Positions 51,900 to 61,729 of a DNA stretch of 64,000 nt are shown here, piece by piece. The translations under genes and the position numbers were made by a program. The notes under the pieces are model-generated. The model ran no database searches and was not told the origin of the DNA. It worked only from the letters and a program-made list of their open reading frames with translations. The stretch is from Deltaproteobacteria bacterium (lineage in GTDB: Bacteria; Desulfobacterota; Syntrophia; Syntrophales; UBA2210): the NCBI GenBank assembly GCA_016933965.1, contig JAFGTS010000042.1, positions 50,833 through 114,832 of the forward strand, given 5' to 3'. Every line of letters begins with the position of its first letter. The first letter of the stretch is position 1.

Positions 51900-53189
51900 T
51901 CAGGAACGTGTGTCGAACTTGATGACCCCTCCCACGATGGTCATCACTGCCTTTCCCCGGAGTGTCCATCCCTGAAAGGGGCAGTTCCGGCTTTTTGACC
52001 GGAAGGTTGCCGTATCAACGGTCCATTCAGCAAGGGGATCGATGACCGTCACGTCCGCGGTGACGCCGGTCGCCAGCCCCCCCCCGGCAATTCCGAGAAT
52101 CTTCGCCGGGTTGGTGCTCATTTTCTCTATCAGCTGCGGCAGCGTCAAAACGCCGTCATGGACCAGAGAGAGACAGACCGCCAGGGAGGTCTCCAGCCCG
52201 ATGATCCCCGGTAGAGCGTATTCGAACTCGACATCCTTCTCGATCGACGAATGGGGAGCATGGTCGCTGGCGATCACGTCCAGGGTGCCGTCCCGGAGCG
52301 CTTCCCTGACCGCCGCCATGTCTTCCGAGTTTCTCAGGGGCGGGTAGACCTTGCAGTGCGTGGAATAATCTCTGAGCGCTTCATCTGTCAGCGTCGCGTA
52401 ATGCGGGGCCGTTTCCGCCGTAACCGGCACCCCCCGCTTTTTTGCGTCCGCGACGGCACGGATGCTCCCGGCGGTGCTGACATGAGCAATATGGATTTTT
52501 GTTCCCGTATATTCGGCCAGGGCGATGTCCCGCAGGACCATGATGTCTTCGGCGATCGATGGAATTCCCTGAAGTCCCAGTTCCGTCGAGGGGAACCCCT
52601 CGTTCATTTGTCCTCCCTCGGCAAGACCCATATCTTCACAGTGGGATATGACGGGAATCCCCAGGGAGAAGGCATACTCCAGGGCGCTCCTCATGAGACC
52701 GCTGTCGGTGACGGGCCTGCCGTCGTCGGAGAAGGCGACGACACCGGCTTCTCGAAGGTCACCGAATTCGGTCAGGATCTTTCCGTTCTGTCCTTTGCTT
52801 ACGGCGGCCACCGGGTAGATCCGGGTGCCGCCGGCGAGGGCCGCCTGCCGGAGAATGAACTCCGTAACGGATCGGCTGTCATTGACCGGATCGGTATTTG
52901 CCATGCAGGCCAAGGCGGTGAACCCGCCGGCGAGGGCCGCGTTGCTTCCCGTCTGTATCGTTTCTTTGTATTCGAACCCCGGCTCACGGAGGTGAGTGTG
53001 CATGTCAATGAGCCCCGGCGAGACGACCATGCCACTTACGTCGATAAGGGTGGTTGAATCATCCGCTTTGTCCCCGGACCGGTTTTGTTCGATCGCCGAC
53101 ACCTTTTCGTCGATGATGACGAGGTCCGCTTCCATATCCAGATTCTGCGAGGGATCAATAATGCGTCCGCCTCTGAGTATGAGTTTCAT
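51900..53189 (-). CDS. pyrC: Dihydroorotase
   Basis: Zinc amidohydrolase of 429 residues closing carbamoyl aspartate to dihydroorotate. The HxH motif is [10 protein letters not shown], followed by Lys/His ligands in the middle ([18 protein letters not shown]) and the Asp motif ASDHAPHS. This is the class-I type found with PyrB in many bacteria. Its ATG overlaps the pyrB stop by 4 bp. It is the third gene of pyrR-pyrB-pyrC. Confidence 0.93.
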   Translation of the reverse strand: MKLILRGGRIIDPSQNLDMEADLVIIDEKVSAIEQNRSGDKADDSTTLIDVSGMVVSPGLIDMHTHLREPGFEYKETIQTGSNAALAGGFTALACMANTDPVNDSRSVTEFILRQAALAGGTRIYPVAAVSKGQNGKILTEFGDLREAGVVAFSDDGRPVTDSGLMRSALEYAFSLGIPVISHCEDMGLAEGGQMNEGFPSTELGLQGIPSIAEDIMVLRDIALAEYTGTKIHIAHVSTAGSIRAVADAKKRGVPVTAETAPHYATLTDEALRDYSTHCKVYPPLRNSEDMAAVREALRDGTLDVIASDHAPHSSIEKDVEFEYALPGIIGLETSLAVCLSLVHDGVLTLPQLIEKMSTNPAKILGIAGGGLATGVTADVTVIDPLAEWTVDTATFRSKSRNCPFQGWTLRGKAVMTIVGGVIKFDTRS

Positions 53190-54112
53190 TCCTGTTCTCC
53201 CGAAAGAAGGTAAAGAAGGGCCATGCGCACGGCCACACCGTTCGCGACCTGGTCAAGAATGACGGAATAGCGGCCATCGGCCACGTCCGGTGAGATCTCT
53301 ATTCCGCGGTTGATGGGACCCGGATGCATGACCAGCACGTCATCCTTGGCGTATCGTATATTGTCGCTGTTGAGTCCGTAATACTTCGCGTATTCCCTTG
53401 TGGAGGGGAACTGATCTGTCTTCTGCCGCTCAAGCTGAATGCGCAGCATCATGACGATGTCGGTGTCCCGAAGCGTCTCTATCATGGAGTTTGAGACAAC
53501 CGCTCCCATGAGGTGGATATCGCGGGGCATCATCATCGATGGACCGCAGATATGAACACGGGCACCCATTGTGGTAAGCCCGTAAATGTTGGAACGGGCC
53601 ACCCGGCTGTGGGCGATGTCGCCCACGATGGCGACCTTCAGTCCTTCAATGCCCCCTTTCTTTTCCCTGATCGTCAGCATGTCGAGAAGCGCCTGTGTCG
53701 GGTGTTCATGGGCGCCGTCGCCGGCATTGATTATGGACTGGGGCAACAGGCGGGCGAGAATATGGGGGGCACCGGCCGCTCCGTGACGGATCACGATAAT
53801 GTCGGGATTCATGAATTCCAGCGTTCTGGCCGTGTCGATGAGGGTTTCTCCCTTCACGACACTGCTGGTTGAAGTGGAGATATTGATCGCATCTGCGCTG
53901 AGCCGTTTCGCGGCGATCTCAAAGGAGGTCCGTGTCCGCGTGCTCGGTTCGTAAAAAAGATTGATAACCGTCTTGCCCCGCAGGGTGGGGACTTTTTTGA
54001 TCGCCCGGGTTGATATTTCCTTGAACGATTCAGCCGTATCGAGAATGTTCGTGATTTCGTCGCGCGATATGCCCTTCAGACCCAGTACGTCCTTTCTCGG
54101 TAATTTCACCAT
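53186..54112 (-). CDS. pyrB: Aspartate carbamoyltransferase catalytic subunit
   Basis: Transfers a carbamoyl group to aspartate, 308 residues. The carbamoyl-phosphate motif is [12 protein letters not shown] and the HPTQALLD and aspartate-binding ([10 protein letters not shown]) segments are present. There is no pyrI regulatory subunit next to it, in agreement with the unregulated or PyrC-associated class. The gene follows pyrR by 14 bp. Confidence 0.95.
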   Translation of the reverse strand: MVKLPRKDVLGLKGISRDEITNILDTAESFKEISTRAIKKVPTLRGKTVINLFYEPSTRTRTSFEIAAKRLSADAINISTSTSSVVKGETLIDTARTLEFMNPDIIVIRHGAAGAPHILARLLPQSIINAGDGAHEHPTQALLDMLTIREKKGGIEGLKVAIVGDIAHSRVARSNIYGLTTMGARVHICGPSMMMPRDIHLMGAVVSNSMIETLRDTDIVMMLRIQLERQKTDQFPSTREYAKYYGLNSDNIRYAKDDVLVMHPGPINRGIEISPDVADGRYSVILDQVANGVAVRMALLYLLSGEQE

Positions 54113-54126
54113 TTTTCCGCCCCGGA

Positions 54127-54663
54127 TTAGCTTTCTTCGATTATGACTTCATCAATCCCCGAATTTTCAAGGAGGTTGACGCTGATTTTCTCCCACAGGG
54201 AAGAAGGGAGCGAGTTGCCCACGTAATTGGCCATGATGGGGAGTTCACGATGACCCCGGTCTATGAGAACGGCGACCTGGATAAGCTTCGGCCGTCCGAA
54301 ATCCATGAGGGCATCCATCGCTGCCCTGATGGTTCTTCCCGTAAAAAGGACGTCATCGACGAGAATAACCTTTTTGTTGTTCAAGCTGACGGGAATATCT
54401 GTCTTACCCATTTTCGGTTTTTTGTTCCCCGACATCACGTCGTCGCGGTAAAGGGTAATGTCGAGAATTCCAAGTGGAATTTGAACGGTTTCCTTTTCCG
54501 CTATCTTGTCGCCCAGGCGTCTGGCGAGGGCGACGCCGCCTTTCTGGATCCCGACCAGGATAAGGTCCTTGCTGCCCTGGTTCACTTCCAGTATTTCATA
54601 AGCGATGCGGGTGAGGGACCGGTCGATTCCCTCGGCATCCATGACGACCTTTTTGCCCTTCAT
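54127..54663 (-). CDS. pyrR: PyrR bifunctional regulator / uracil phosphoribosyltransferase
   Basis: A 178-residue RNA-binding attenuation protein. The PRPP-binding loop is [21 protein letters not shown]; basic RNA-contact residues and the RTLARIA-like [11 protein letters not shown] start are present. PyrR binds a leader stem with UMP/UTP and promotes termination. The ATG at 54663 is chosen; a GTG frame to 54696 lies against the terminator U-tract with no ribosome-binding site. It is first in the pyrimidine operon. Confidence 0.92.
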   Translation of the reverse strand: MKGKKVVMDAEGIDRSLTRIAYEILEVNQGSKDLILVGIQKGGVALARRLGDKIAEKETVQIPLGILDITLYRDDVMSGNKKPKMGKTDIPVSLNNKKVILVDDVLFTGRTIRAAMDALMDFGRPKLIQVAVLIDRGHRELPIMANYVGNSLPSSLWEKISVNLLENSGIDEVIIEES

Positions 54664-54698
54664 TACCTGTTCCCGTCCCACCTGTTGATTGTCCACGC

Positions 54699-54732
54699 AA
54701 AAAAAAACCTTCCCACGATATGAGAAGGTTTT
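54699..54732 (-). terminator. Leader terminator (attenuator) of the pyr operon
   Basis: On the minus strand AAAACCTTC and GAAGGTTTT form a 9-bp stem with an 11-nt loop followed by nine consecutive Us. It lies between the promoter and pyrR, so it must be regulated for the operon to be expressed. Confidence 0.75.
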
Positions 54733-54750
54733 ACAAGCCCTCGGAAACGG
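54733..54750 (-). promoter_or_regulatory. Candidate PyrR-binding site
   Basis: The RNA would read CCGUUUCCGAGGGCUUGU just before the terminator, similar to the UCC-G-GAGG-U core of known PyrR binding loops but with one base fewer. Recognition is approximate. Confidence 0.35.
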
Positions 54751-54790
54751 TCATAATCGTTTTTGTTTCTCTGAGCGCACACATGGGTGT

Positions 54791-54819
54791 TATTTACCAG
54801 CGTCGATTCCGGGTGTCAA
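54791..54819 (-). promoter_or_regulatory. Promoter for the pyr operon
   Basis: Minus-strand TTGACA (54814-54819), 17-bp spacer, TAAATA (54791-54796). The leader to pyrR would be about 120 nt. Confidence 0.55.
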
Positions 54820-54838
54820 GGGGATAATGTGGAACAGA

Positions 54839-54883
54839 GATTAGGGGATTACGGATTAAGCGGATTACGGATTACGGATTAAT
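54839..54883. repeat. Heptamer-type array GGATTA, short copy
   Basis: Five to six GGATTA cores (GGATTAC, GGATTAAGC spacing) followed by CCCGAATCCCGGATC, the same flanking block type as at 16303-16330. Confidence 0.75.
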
Positions 54884-54929
54884 GTTCCCGAATCCCGGAT
54901 CTCAATTCTCCGGTTCACGTGTTCCGATC

Positions 54930-55544
54930 TCAGTGCAGGATATCTCCGAATCGGCTCCAGCGGATATTGTGAGTGTCGGGATTCCAGGAAAAATATATGA
55001 TAAAGGCCTTGCCGAGGACATCCTTCAGCTCCACGAATCCCCAGAACCTGCTGTCGAGGCTCTGGTCCCGATTGTCTCCCATGACGAACAGGGACCCCTC
55101 CGGTACGGTAACGGGTCCAAAGTTGTCACGGGGCTGTATCGAACGGGGGATGATCAGGTTGTCCTGATAACAGCCGTGGCCGTCCTGATAGGGTTCACTA
55201 TTGATATAGATCCTTTTGTCCCGGATCTCTATGGTGTCGCCTCCAACGGCAATGACACGCTTGATGAAGTCCTTCGAGCGGTCCATGGGATAAATAAAGA
55301 CAACGATATCACCCCGCTGTGGGTCATTTAGAGGGACGATGGTCTTCCTGAGAAAGGGTATCTTGACGCCGTATATGAACTTATTGACCAGAATGTGATC
55401 TCCCACCAGAAGGGTTTCCTTCATGGACCCCGATGGGATCTTAAAGGCCTGTACGATGAAGGTCCTGATAAAAAGCGCTATGAGAATCGCTATGATGATT
55501 GTTTCAGCATACTCCTTGACGAGGCTCTTCTTGCCGGTTTCCAT
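54930..55544 (-). CDS. lepB: Signal peptidase I
   Basis: Inner-membrane protease removing signal peptides, 204 residues. One N-terminal transmembrane segment (residues 13-30) is followed by the catalytic Ser in IPSGSMKETLLVGD and the Lys in DFIKRVIAVGGD. FVMGDNRDQSLDSR is box E. It ends a run of Sec-pathway genes (yajC, secD, secF, DUF456, lepB), so export machinery and processing are co-transcribed. Confidence 0.94.
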   Translation of the reverse strand: METGKKSLVKEYAETIIIAILIALFIRTFIVQAFKIPSGSMKETLLVGDHILVNKFIYGVKIPFLRKTIVPLNDPQRGDIVVFIYPMDRSKDFIKRVIAVGGDTIEIRDKRIYINSEPYQDGHGCYQDNLIIPRSIQPRDNFGPVTVPEGSLFVMGDNRDQSLDSRFWGFVELKDVLGKAFIIYFSWNPDTHNIRWSRFGDILH

Positions 55545-55556
55545 TATGCTTGATCC

Positions 55557-56069
55557 TCAGGAATAGATGGCCGACATAGTGATGCAGGCCATGGTAATGA
55601 TGAGAAACCCCTTCAGCAGCACTCTGCCGCTTCGTGCCAGCAGATCACGATACCCCATCCTGCGTGACGGTTTCAGTTTCTGTTGTTCATTCATGTCCAT
55701 GATGGCAACTCCGACCATACCGCCGAGAAAGAGCCCGCTCAGCATGCCGAGGCCGAAAAAAAGGGGCGTCATGAGCACGGCGCCGATCAGGCCGCCCGCA
55801 AAGGCGGCCGCAATTCCCCGGACGGACAGATCGAATTGTTTCACCCCTTTCAATCCCAGCAGGAAGTCGCCGACCTCGGCCGCGACGGTTATCCCTGCCA
55901 GGACAAGAACAGCGGGTACCGTGATTATCTCAAATCCCGTTGTCCATGCATACACCAGGACGGGGAAAAATATCAGGAGTGTGCCCGGAAAGCTGAAGAT
56001 GGCGGAAAAGGTTCCGGCAAAGATCAGAAAGATGAGAACTTTCAATCCCGCACTCGCAACAGTCGTCAC
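55557..56069 (-). CDS. DUF456 membrane protein
   Basis: A 170-residue integral membrane protein with about four to five hydrophobic segments and the DUF456 features FPGTLLIFFPVLVYAW and GLIGAVLMTPLFFGLG. The function of the family is unknown. The start appears to be GTG, almost touching the secF stop, indicating translational coupling. Its position between secF and lepB may reflect only operon convenience. Confidence 0.75.
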   Translation of the reverse strand: MTTVASAGLKVLIFLIFAGTFSAIFSFPGTLLIFFPVLVYAWTTGFEIITVPAVLVLAGITVAAEVGDFLLGLKGVKQFDLSVRGIAAAFAGGLIGAVLMTPLFFGLGMLSGLFLGGMVGVAIMDMNEQQKLKPSRRMGYRDLLARSGRVLLKGFLIITMACITMSAIYS

Positions 56070-56070
56070 A

Positions 56071-56991
56071 CTACCCCTTCCTCTTGGTCTTCGACGGCCA
56101 TATCCGTTCCCATGTCAGAATCGTCGGGCTCGCTATGTATATGGACGAGTATGTTCCGACAATGATTCCGATCAGCAGGGCGAAAGCGAAGTCGTGAATG
56201 ACGGCGCCGCCCAGGAAAAAGAGGGCCGCCACGACGAGCAATGTCGTCCCCGCCGTGAGAAGGGTTCTGCTGAGGGTTTCATTAATGCTGGCATTCACGA
56301 TTTCCCGGAGACTCTGCCGTTTCACTTTCTTGACGTTCTCCCTGATCCGGTCGAAGACGACGATGGTATCGTTCAATGAGTATCCGATGATTGTCAGGAG
56401 CGCCGCAATAATCGGAAGCGTGAATTCCTTGCTCAAAAGGGAAAATATTCCCACGGTTATGGTGACATCGTGAACAAGGGCGATAATGGCTCCAAGGGCA
56501 TAGCGCAACTCAAATCTCCAGGTGATGTAAATGAGTATCCCGATCATGGCGTAGCATATGGCGAGAAAGCCTTTTTTCCGCAGGTCTTCCCCCACTTTCG
56601 GGCCCACGACCTCCACCCGGCGGATCTCATAATTCCCATCGCCGAATCGTTCGCCGAGCGCCTCGTTTATGGAACCGGTCAACCCCTTGATCTCCGAACT
56701 GGAACGGTCCGTCTTGATCAGAAATTCTCTGTCCGCCGCATATCCGAACTGCTGGATGACGCTTTTCCCGAGTTCCACTGTCGCGAGGGCCTTCCGGATT
56801 TCGTCAACGGTGACCTTGTCCTTGAACTTGACCTGGACCATGGTTCCGCCGGCGAAATCGATACCAAGGTTCGGCCCGCCATGGAGGACAAGGGAAGCGA
56901 TACTGATGATGATGGCCGCCAGGGATGCCAGAAAGGCGACCTTTATTACTCCTACGAAATTGATGGTGGTTCCCGGTTTGATCAATTCCAT
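56071..56991 (-). CDS. secF: Protein translocase subunit SecF
   Basis: Six-pass membrane partner of SecD, 306 residues, driving late steps of export by proton motive force. The D1-like motif GPNLGIDFAGGTMVQVKF and the YSLNDTIVVFDRIREN signature of SecF are clear. It lies 9 bp after secD. Confidence 0.95.
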   Translation of the reverse strand: MELIKPGTTINFVGVIKVAFLASLAAIIISIASLVLHGGPNLGIDFAGGTMVQVKFKDKVTVDEIRKALATVELGKSVIQQFGYAADREFLIKTDRSSSEIKGLTGSINEALGERFGDGNYEIRRVEVVGPKVGEDLRKKGFLAICYAMIGILIYITWRFELRYALGAIIALVHDVTITVGIFSLLSKEFTLPIIAALLTIIGYSLNDTIVVFDRIRENVKKVKRQSLREIVNASINETLSRTLLTAGTTLLVVAALFFLGGAVIHDFAFALLIGIIVGTYSSIYIASPTILTWERIWPSKTKRKG

Positions 56992-57000
56992 CGATATCTC

Positions 57001-58605
57001 CTATATGCTTACAGTTCTGATCTTTCTGTACCAGATGAAGTAGTCGTATATGATGCGGGTCACGAATATGGCCGTGAACATGCTGCAGATAATACCGATG
57101 CTCAGGGTGACGGCGAAGCCCTTGACGGGACCCGTTCCGAACTGGAACAGGACCAGCGCGGCGATCAGTGTCGTCACGTTCGCGTCGATAATGGTGATGA
57201 GTGCCTTCGAATACCCGCTGTCGATGGCGGCCCGGGGCGATTTCCCCAGTCGCAGTTCCTCCCGGATGCGCTCGAAGATGAGAACGTTCGCGTCAACGGC
57301 CATGCCGATGGTCAGGACGATACCGGCAATGCCGGGAAGGGTCAGCGTGGCCTTGAATGCCGCAAGAGCGCCCAGAATAAGAACGATGTTGAGGATCAGC
57401 GCGACATTCGCCACGATTCCGGAGTAGTTATAATAGATGACCATGAAAATGACGACCAGTATGGAACCGATGATGATCGACAGAAATCCCTTGTCGATGG
57501 AATCCTGGCCCAGCGAGGGACCCACCGTCCGTTCCTCGAGGATCGAAACAGGCGCGGGGAGTGCGCCGGCCCGCAGTACGATGGCCAGGTCCCGGGCTTC
57601 CTCCATAGTAAATATCCCGGTTATCTGAGCGTTCCCGCTCGGTATCCGTTCCTGGATGACCGGGGCTGAATGCACCACGTCATCGAGGACGATGGCAAGC
57701 CGTTTCTTGACGTTTTCCGCCGTTATCCGGTCAAAATCACGTGCTCCCTGAGAGTCGAACTTGATGGCCACGTAGGGTTCGCCGAACCTGTTGCTGATGG
57801 CCACCTTCGCGTCTTCAAGGGCCGCGCCGGTGAGAAGGGTCTTCTGCTTCAAGAGGTAAGGCGTCTTCGTGCGCCGGCCGGTGTCGCTGTTGATCCGATA
57901 CCCGTAAACGATCTCGCTTCCCGGGGGGATATTGCCCCGCAGGGCCTCGTCGAGGCTGTGCTCGTCGTCGACCAGCTTGAATTCCAGAAGGGCCGTCTTC
58001 CCGATGAGGTTGATGGCACGCTCGGGGTCGCTGATGCCGGGGAGCTGGATCAGGATGCGATCTTTGCCCTGAGGTATGATCTCCGGTTCGGTCACCCCGA
58101 ACTGGTCAACGCGGTTTCTGATGGTTTCAAGGCTCTGATCGACGGCGAATTTTTTTATGGATTCAGCCTGCTTGTCGTTGATCTTCAGGGAAAAGGTCTC
58201 TCTTCCGTCATGCGCCTCGGAGGAGATCACCGTCAATGCCGGAAAGCTGCTGTCCAGGACGGAAATGAAAAGGTCGCTCGCCTCCTTATCGGGGACTTCA
58301 AGGGTTATGGTCGTCCCGTTAACGCGGTCGAAATTTCTGAACTTCACCCGTTTTTTCATCAGAACTTCCTTCAGATCGTTGCCCACCCGCTCCGTTGCAC
58401 TTTCGACGGCCTTATCCGTTTCCACTTCCAGGACCAGGTGCATGCCTCCCTGAAGGTCAAGGCCGAGGTGGATCTTGTCGGAGGGAAGATTGTTCTTCCA
58501 GAAGGACGGCAGGCTGTCAACGAACGAGGGTGTCAGATAGAAAAACGATACCACCACGATGACTATCGTGATGATGACCCTCCATTGAATGTTCTTGTCA
58601 AACAT
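57001..58605 (-). CDS. secD: Protein translocase subunit SecD
   Basis: A 534-residue six-pass membrane protein with the large periplasmic P1 domain. The motifs GLDLQGGMHLVLEVE (D1), QLPGISDPERAINLIGKTA, and AVDANVLIFERIREELR (D5-D6) are conserved. The ATG at 58605 begins MFDKNIQWR; a longer frame to 58689 would overlap yajC and is not used. It is followed by secF. Confidence 0.95.
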   Translation of the reverse strand: MFDKNIQWRVIITIVIVVVSFFYLTPSFVDSLPSFWKNNLPSDKIHLGLDLQGGMHLVLEVETDKAVESATERVGNDLKEVLMKKRVKFRNFDRVNGTTITLEVPDKEASDLFISVLDSSFPALTVISSEAHDGRETFSLKINDKQAESIKKFAVDQSLETIRNRVDQFGVTEPEIIPQGKDRILIQLPGISDPERAINLIGKTALLEFKLVDDEHSLDEALRGNIPPGSEIVYGYRINSDTGRRTKTPYLLKQKTLLTGAALEDAKVAISNRFGEPYVAIKFDSQGARDFDRITAENVKKRLAIVLDDVVHSAPVIQERIPSGNAQITGIFTMEEARDLAIVLRAGALPAPVSILEERTVGPSLGQDSIDKGFLSIIIGSILVVIFMVIYYNYSGIVANVALILNIVLILGALAAFKATLTLPGIAGIVLTIGMAVDANVLIFERIREELRLGKSPRAAIDSGYSKALITIIDANVTTLIAALVLFQFGTGPVKGFAVTLSIGIICSMFTAIFVTRIIYDYFIWYRKIRTVSI

Positions 58606-58630
58606 GGATCGTGATACCCCTTTCGAAAGG

Positions 58631-58963
58631 CTATTCTTTCGCCGCTTTCTGCGTGACGGCGGCAATATTGCCCCGTGATACCTTGACACGGACCTTGTCG
58701 GCTATTTCGAGCGTGACGACCTGCTCGGTGATGCCGGTGATCTTCCCGTGAAGACCGCCCGTGGTGACGACCATATCTCCATGCGTGAGAGTGTCTATCA
58801 TTTCCTTCAACTGCTTTTGCCGTTTCTGCTGCGGGCGGATGAGAAGAAAATAGAATATGGCGAAGATGGCCACCATCACAATGATAAAGTGGACATCGGC
58901 ACCCTGGTTCCCCGCACCGCCCTGTCCGGCGCTTCCCATTGCAAAAGCCAGGCTTGTCATCAT
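58631..58963 (-). CDS. yajC: Preprotein translocase subunit YajC
   Basis: A 110-residue single-pass membrane accessory protein of SecDF. The transmembrane segment (FIIVMVAIFAIFYFLLIRPQQKR) and the following KEMIDTLTHGDMVVTTGGLHGKI are characteristic. It lies between tgt and secD, the common order tgt-yajC-secDF. Confidence 0.93.
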   Translation of the reverse strand: MMTSLAFAMGSAGQGGAGNQGADVHFIIVMVAIFAIFYFLLIRPQQKRQKQLKEMIDTLTHGDMVVTTGGLHGKITGITEQVVTLEIADKVRVKVSRGNIAAVTQKAAKE

Positions 58964-59002
58964 ATCGATCCTCCTTCCCGGAGTGTACCGGTCTGTACAG
59001 TA

Positions 59003-60130
<1,128 letters not shown>

Positions 60131-60146
60131 TCATTTCCAGTTAAAA

Positions 60147-60180
60147 AAAGTGGCAAAGCGACAAAGCGACAGAGTGGGAA
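60147..60180. repeat. Octamer repeat AAAGCGAC, second site
   Basis: AAAGTGGC, AAAGCGAC, AAAGCGAC and AGAGTGGG in the queA-tgt gap: the same unit types as 43856-43890 in another order. The rest of that gap shows nothing clear. Confidence 0.6.
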
Positions 60181-60279
60181 ACATGGAACATAAACTGCGG
60201 GAAGTGGAATGCATTATCATTCACATATCCTTCGTTTCCGTGCCACTTAATAACTTATGAACTCAAAATCCTCCATGTT

Positions 60280-61311
60280 TCATATAATGAGCATGCAGTC
60301 ACCGTAACTGTAGAACCTGAACCGCTCTTCCACGGCGATGGTATAGGCCTTGCGGATCAGCTCCGTCCCGGCGAAGGCGCAGACCAGCAGAAAGAGCGAT
60401 GACCGGGGGAGGTGAAAGTTCGTCAGGAGACGGTCGACCCGCTTGAACCGATATCCCGGATAAATGAACAGGTCCGTATATCCCCGGGAAGCCCGGAGCC
60501 TGCCGTTCCCGCCAGCACAGGTTTCGATCACCCTGGTCGATGTGGTCCCCGCGGCCGTCAGGCGGTGGGCGTCGCTGATCCGCCGGGCCGCCTCTTCAGA
60601 GAGTTCGAAATACTCCCGTTCCATCCGGTGCTCTTCTATCCGCTCGGATGTGATGGGAAGAAAGGTCCCGTATCCCACATGCAATGTAACGGGAACGATG
60701 CCGGTGCCTCCATCCCTGAGCGCGGCGAGGAGATCCTCGGTGAAATGGAGTCCCGCCGTGGGTGCCGCCACCGAACCCGGTCGCTGTGCATAGACGGTCT
60801 GGTAGCGTTCGCGGTCACCCCCCTCGAACAGGGATTCGCCCTTTCGCCGTCTTATATAGGGGGGAAGTGGCGTTCGTCCATGCCGTTCGATGAAATGCGG
60901 AAAATCGGTTACCCCCTGAAAGGCGACCGTCCATTTCTTCTCTGAGACGCGGTCACGAACTTCCGCCCAGGGCCCCCCTTCAAAATTGATCCTTGTTCCC
61001 GGTCTGACCCGTTTCGCTGGTTTGAGCAGGACCTCCCATGTTTCAGGTGTCTCCAGTTTCGTGAGAAGCAGGATCTCTATCGAGGCCCCCGTTTCCTTCG
61101 TTCCCGTCAATCGTGCAGGGATCACGCGGGAATCATTGATGACAAGCGTATCGTCATTGCCGAAATATTCTACAATATCATAAAAATGACGGCATGTTAC
61201 CGTTCCTTCACTCCTGTTTATGACCATCATCCGTGAATGGGCCCGCTCGGCCGCGGGATGCTGAGCTATCAGTGAATCGGGTAGTTCGTAATAAAAACTG
61301 TCTGTTTTCAT
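60280..61311 (-). CDS. queA: S-adenosylmethionine:tRNA ribosyltransferase-isomerase
   Basis: Transfers ribose from SAM to preQ1 in tRNA to form epoxyqueuosine, 343 residues. The N-terminal YELPDSLIAQHPAAERAHSRMMV and the VAAPTAGLHFTEDLLAAL motif are diagnostic, as is NFHLPRSSLFLLVCAFAG near the end. The ATG at 61311 is selected by homology and an AAAGG upstream; the frame extends back through the repeat element to 61452 without support. Confidence 0.95.
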   Translation of the reverse strand: MKTDSFYYELPDSLIAQHPAAERAHSRMMVINRSEGTVTCRHFYDIVEYFGNDDTLVINDSRVIPARLTGTKETGASIEILLLTKLETPETWEVLLKPAKRVRPGTRINFEGGPWAEVRDRVSEKKWTVAFQGVTDFPHFIERHGRTPLPPYIRRRKGESLFEGGDRERYQTVYAQRPGSVAAPTAGLHFTEDLLAALRDGGTGIVPVTLHVGYGTFLPITSERIEEHRMEREYFELSEEAARRISDAHRLTAAGTTSTRVIETCAGGNGRLRASRGYTDLFIYPGYRFKRVDRLLTNFHLPRSSLFLLVCAFAGTELIRKAYTIAVEERFRFYSYGDCMLII

Positions 61312-61358
61312 GGGTACCTTTGATGCCTCCGTCGCAGCCGTAAGACCGAAGAGGTTGG

Positions 61359-61483
61359 GACGGCTCTGTAAAAAACTTGAAGCGCAAGGCGAAAACACCG
61401 AGGTTGCTCTGATCTCCCCGAATATGCCTCGCAACAACGAGGAATGAAACATGAAGAAGCATCCGGATTTTTACGAAGTCGTC
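61359..61483. repeat. MITE-like element with terminal inverted repeats, second copy
   Basis: The left end GACGGCTCTGTAAAAA (61359-61374) is an imperfect inverse of the right end ATTTTTACGAAGTCGTC (61467-61483). It is 125 bp, against 123 bp at 474-596. It fills the queA leader between the predicted promoter and the ribosome-binding site. The 418-bp gap 61312-61729 holds this element, the queA promoter and an AT-rich stretch (61617-61640) that may contain the protease promoter. Confidence 0.6.
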
Positions 61484-61493
61484 AAGTTGTGGG

Positions 61494-61522
61494 AGATAAT
61501 CAGAATTGCCGGGGAATGTCAA
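61494..61522 (-). promoter_or_regulatory. Candidate promoter for queA
   Basis: Minus-strand TTGACA (61517-61522), 17-bp spacer, TTATCT (61494-61499). Initiation near 61487 would start transcripts just before the inverted-repeat element. Confidence 0.45.
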
Positions 61523-61729
61523 TACATAAATCGGGCCGTTTCCGGAAGAATAATGGTATGTTGGGTTCTCTTCGGGAAAAGATGAACGGGCCTGATTATT
61601 AAGTGTTCCGACGAGGGTCCGCTTTATGATATATAGAGTGGAAGGTACTTTGCCGGAACTTCTTCGAACGGCAGGCCGTAAAAACTGACAGGAACGCACG
61701 CAGCACGGTATTATCGGGCGGATAACCAT

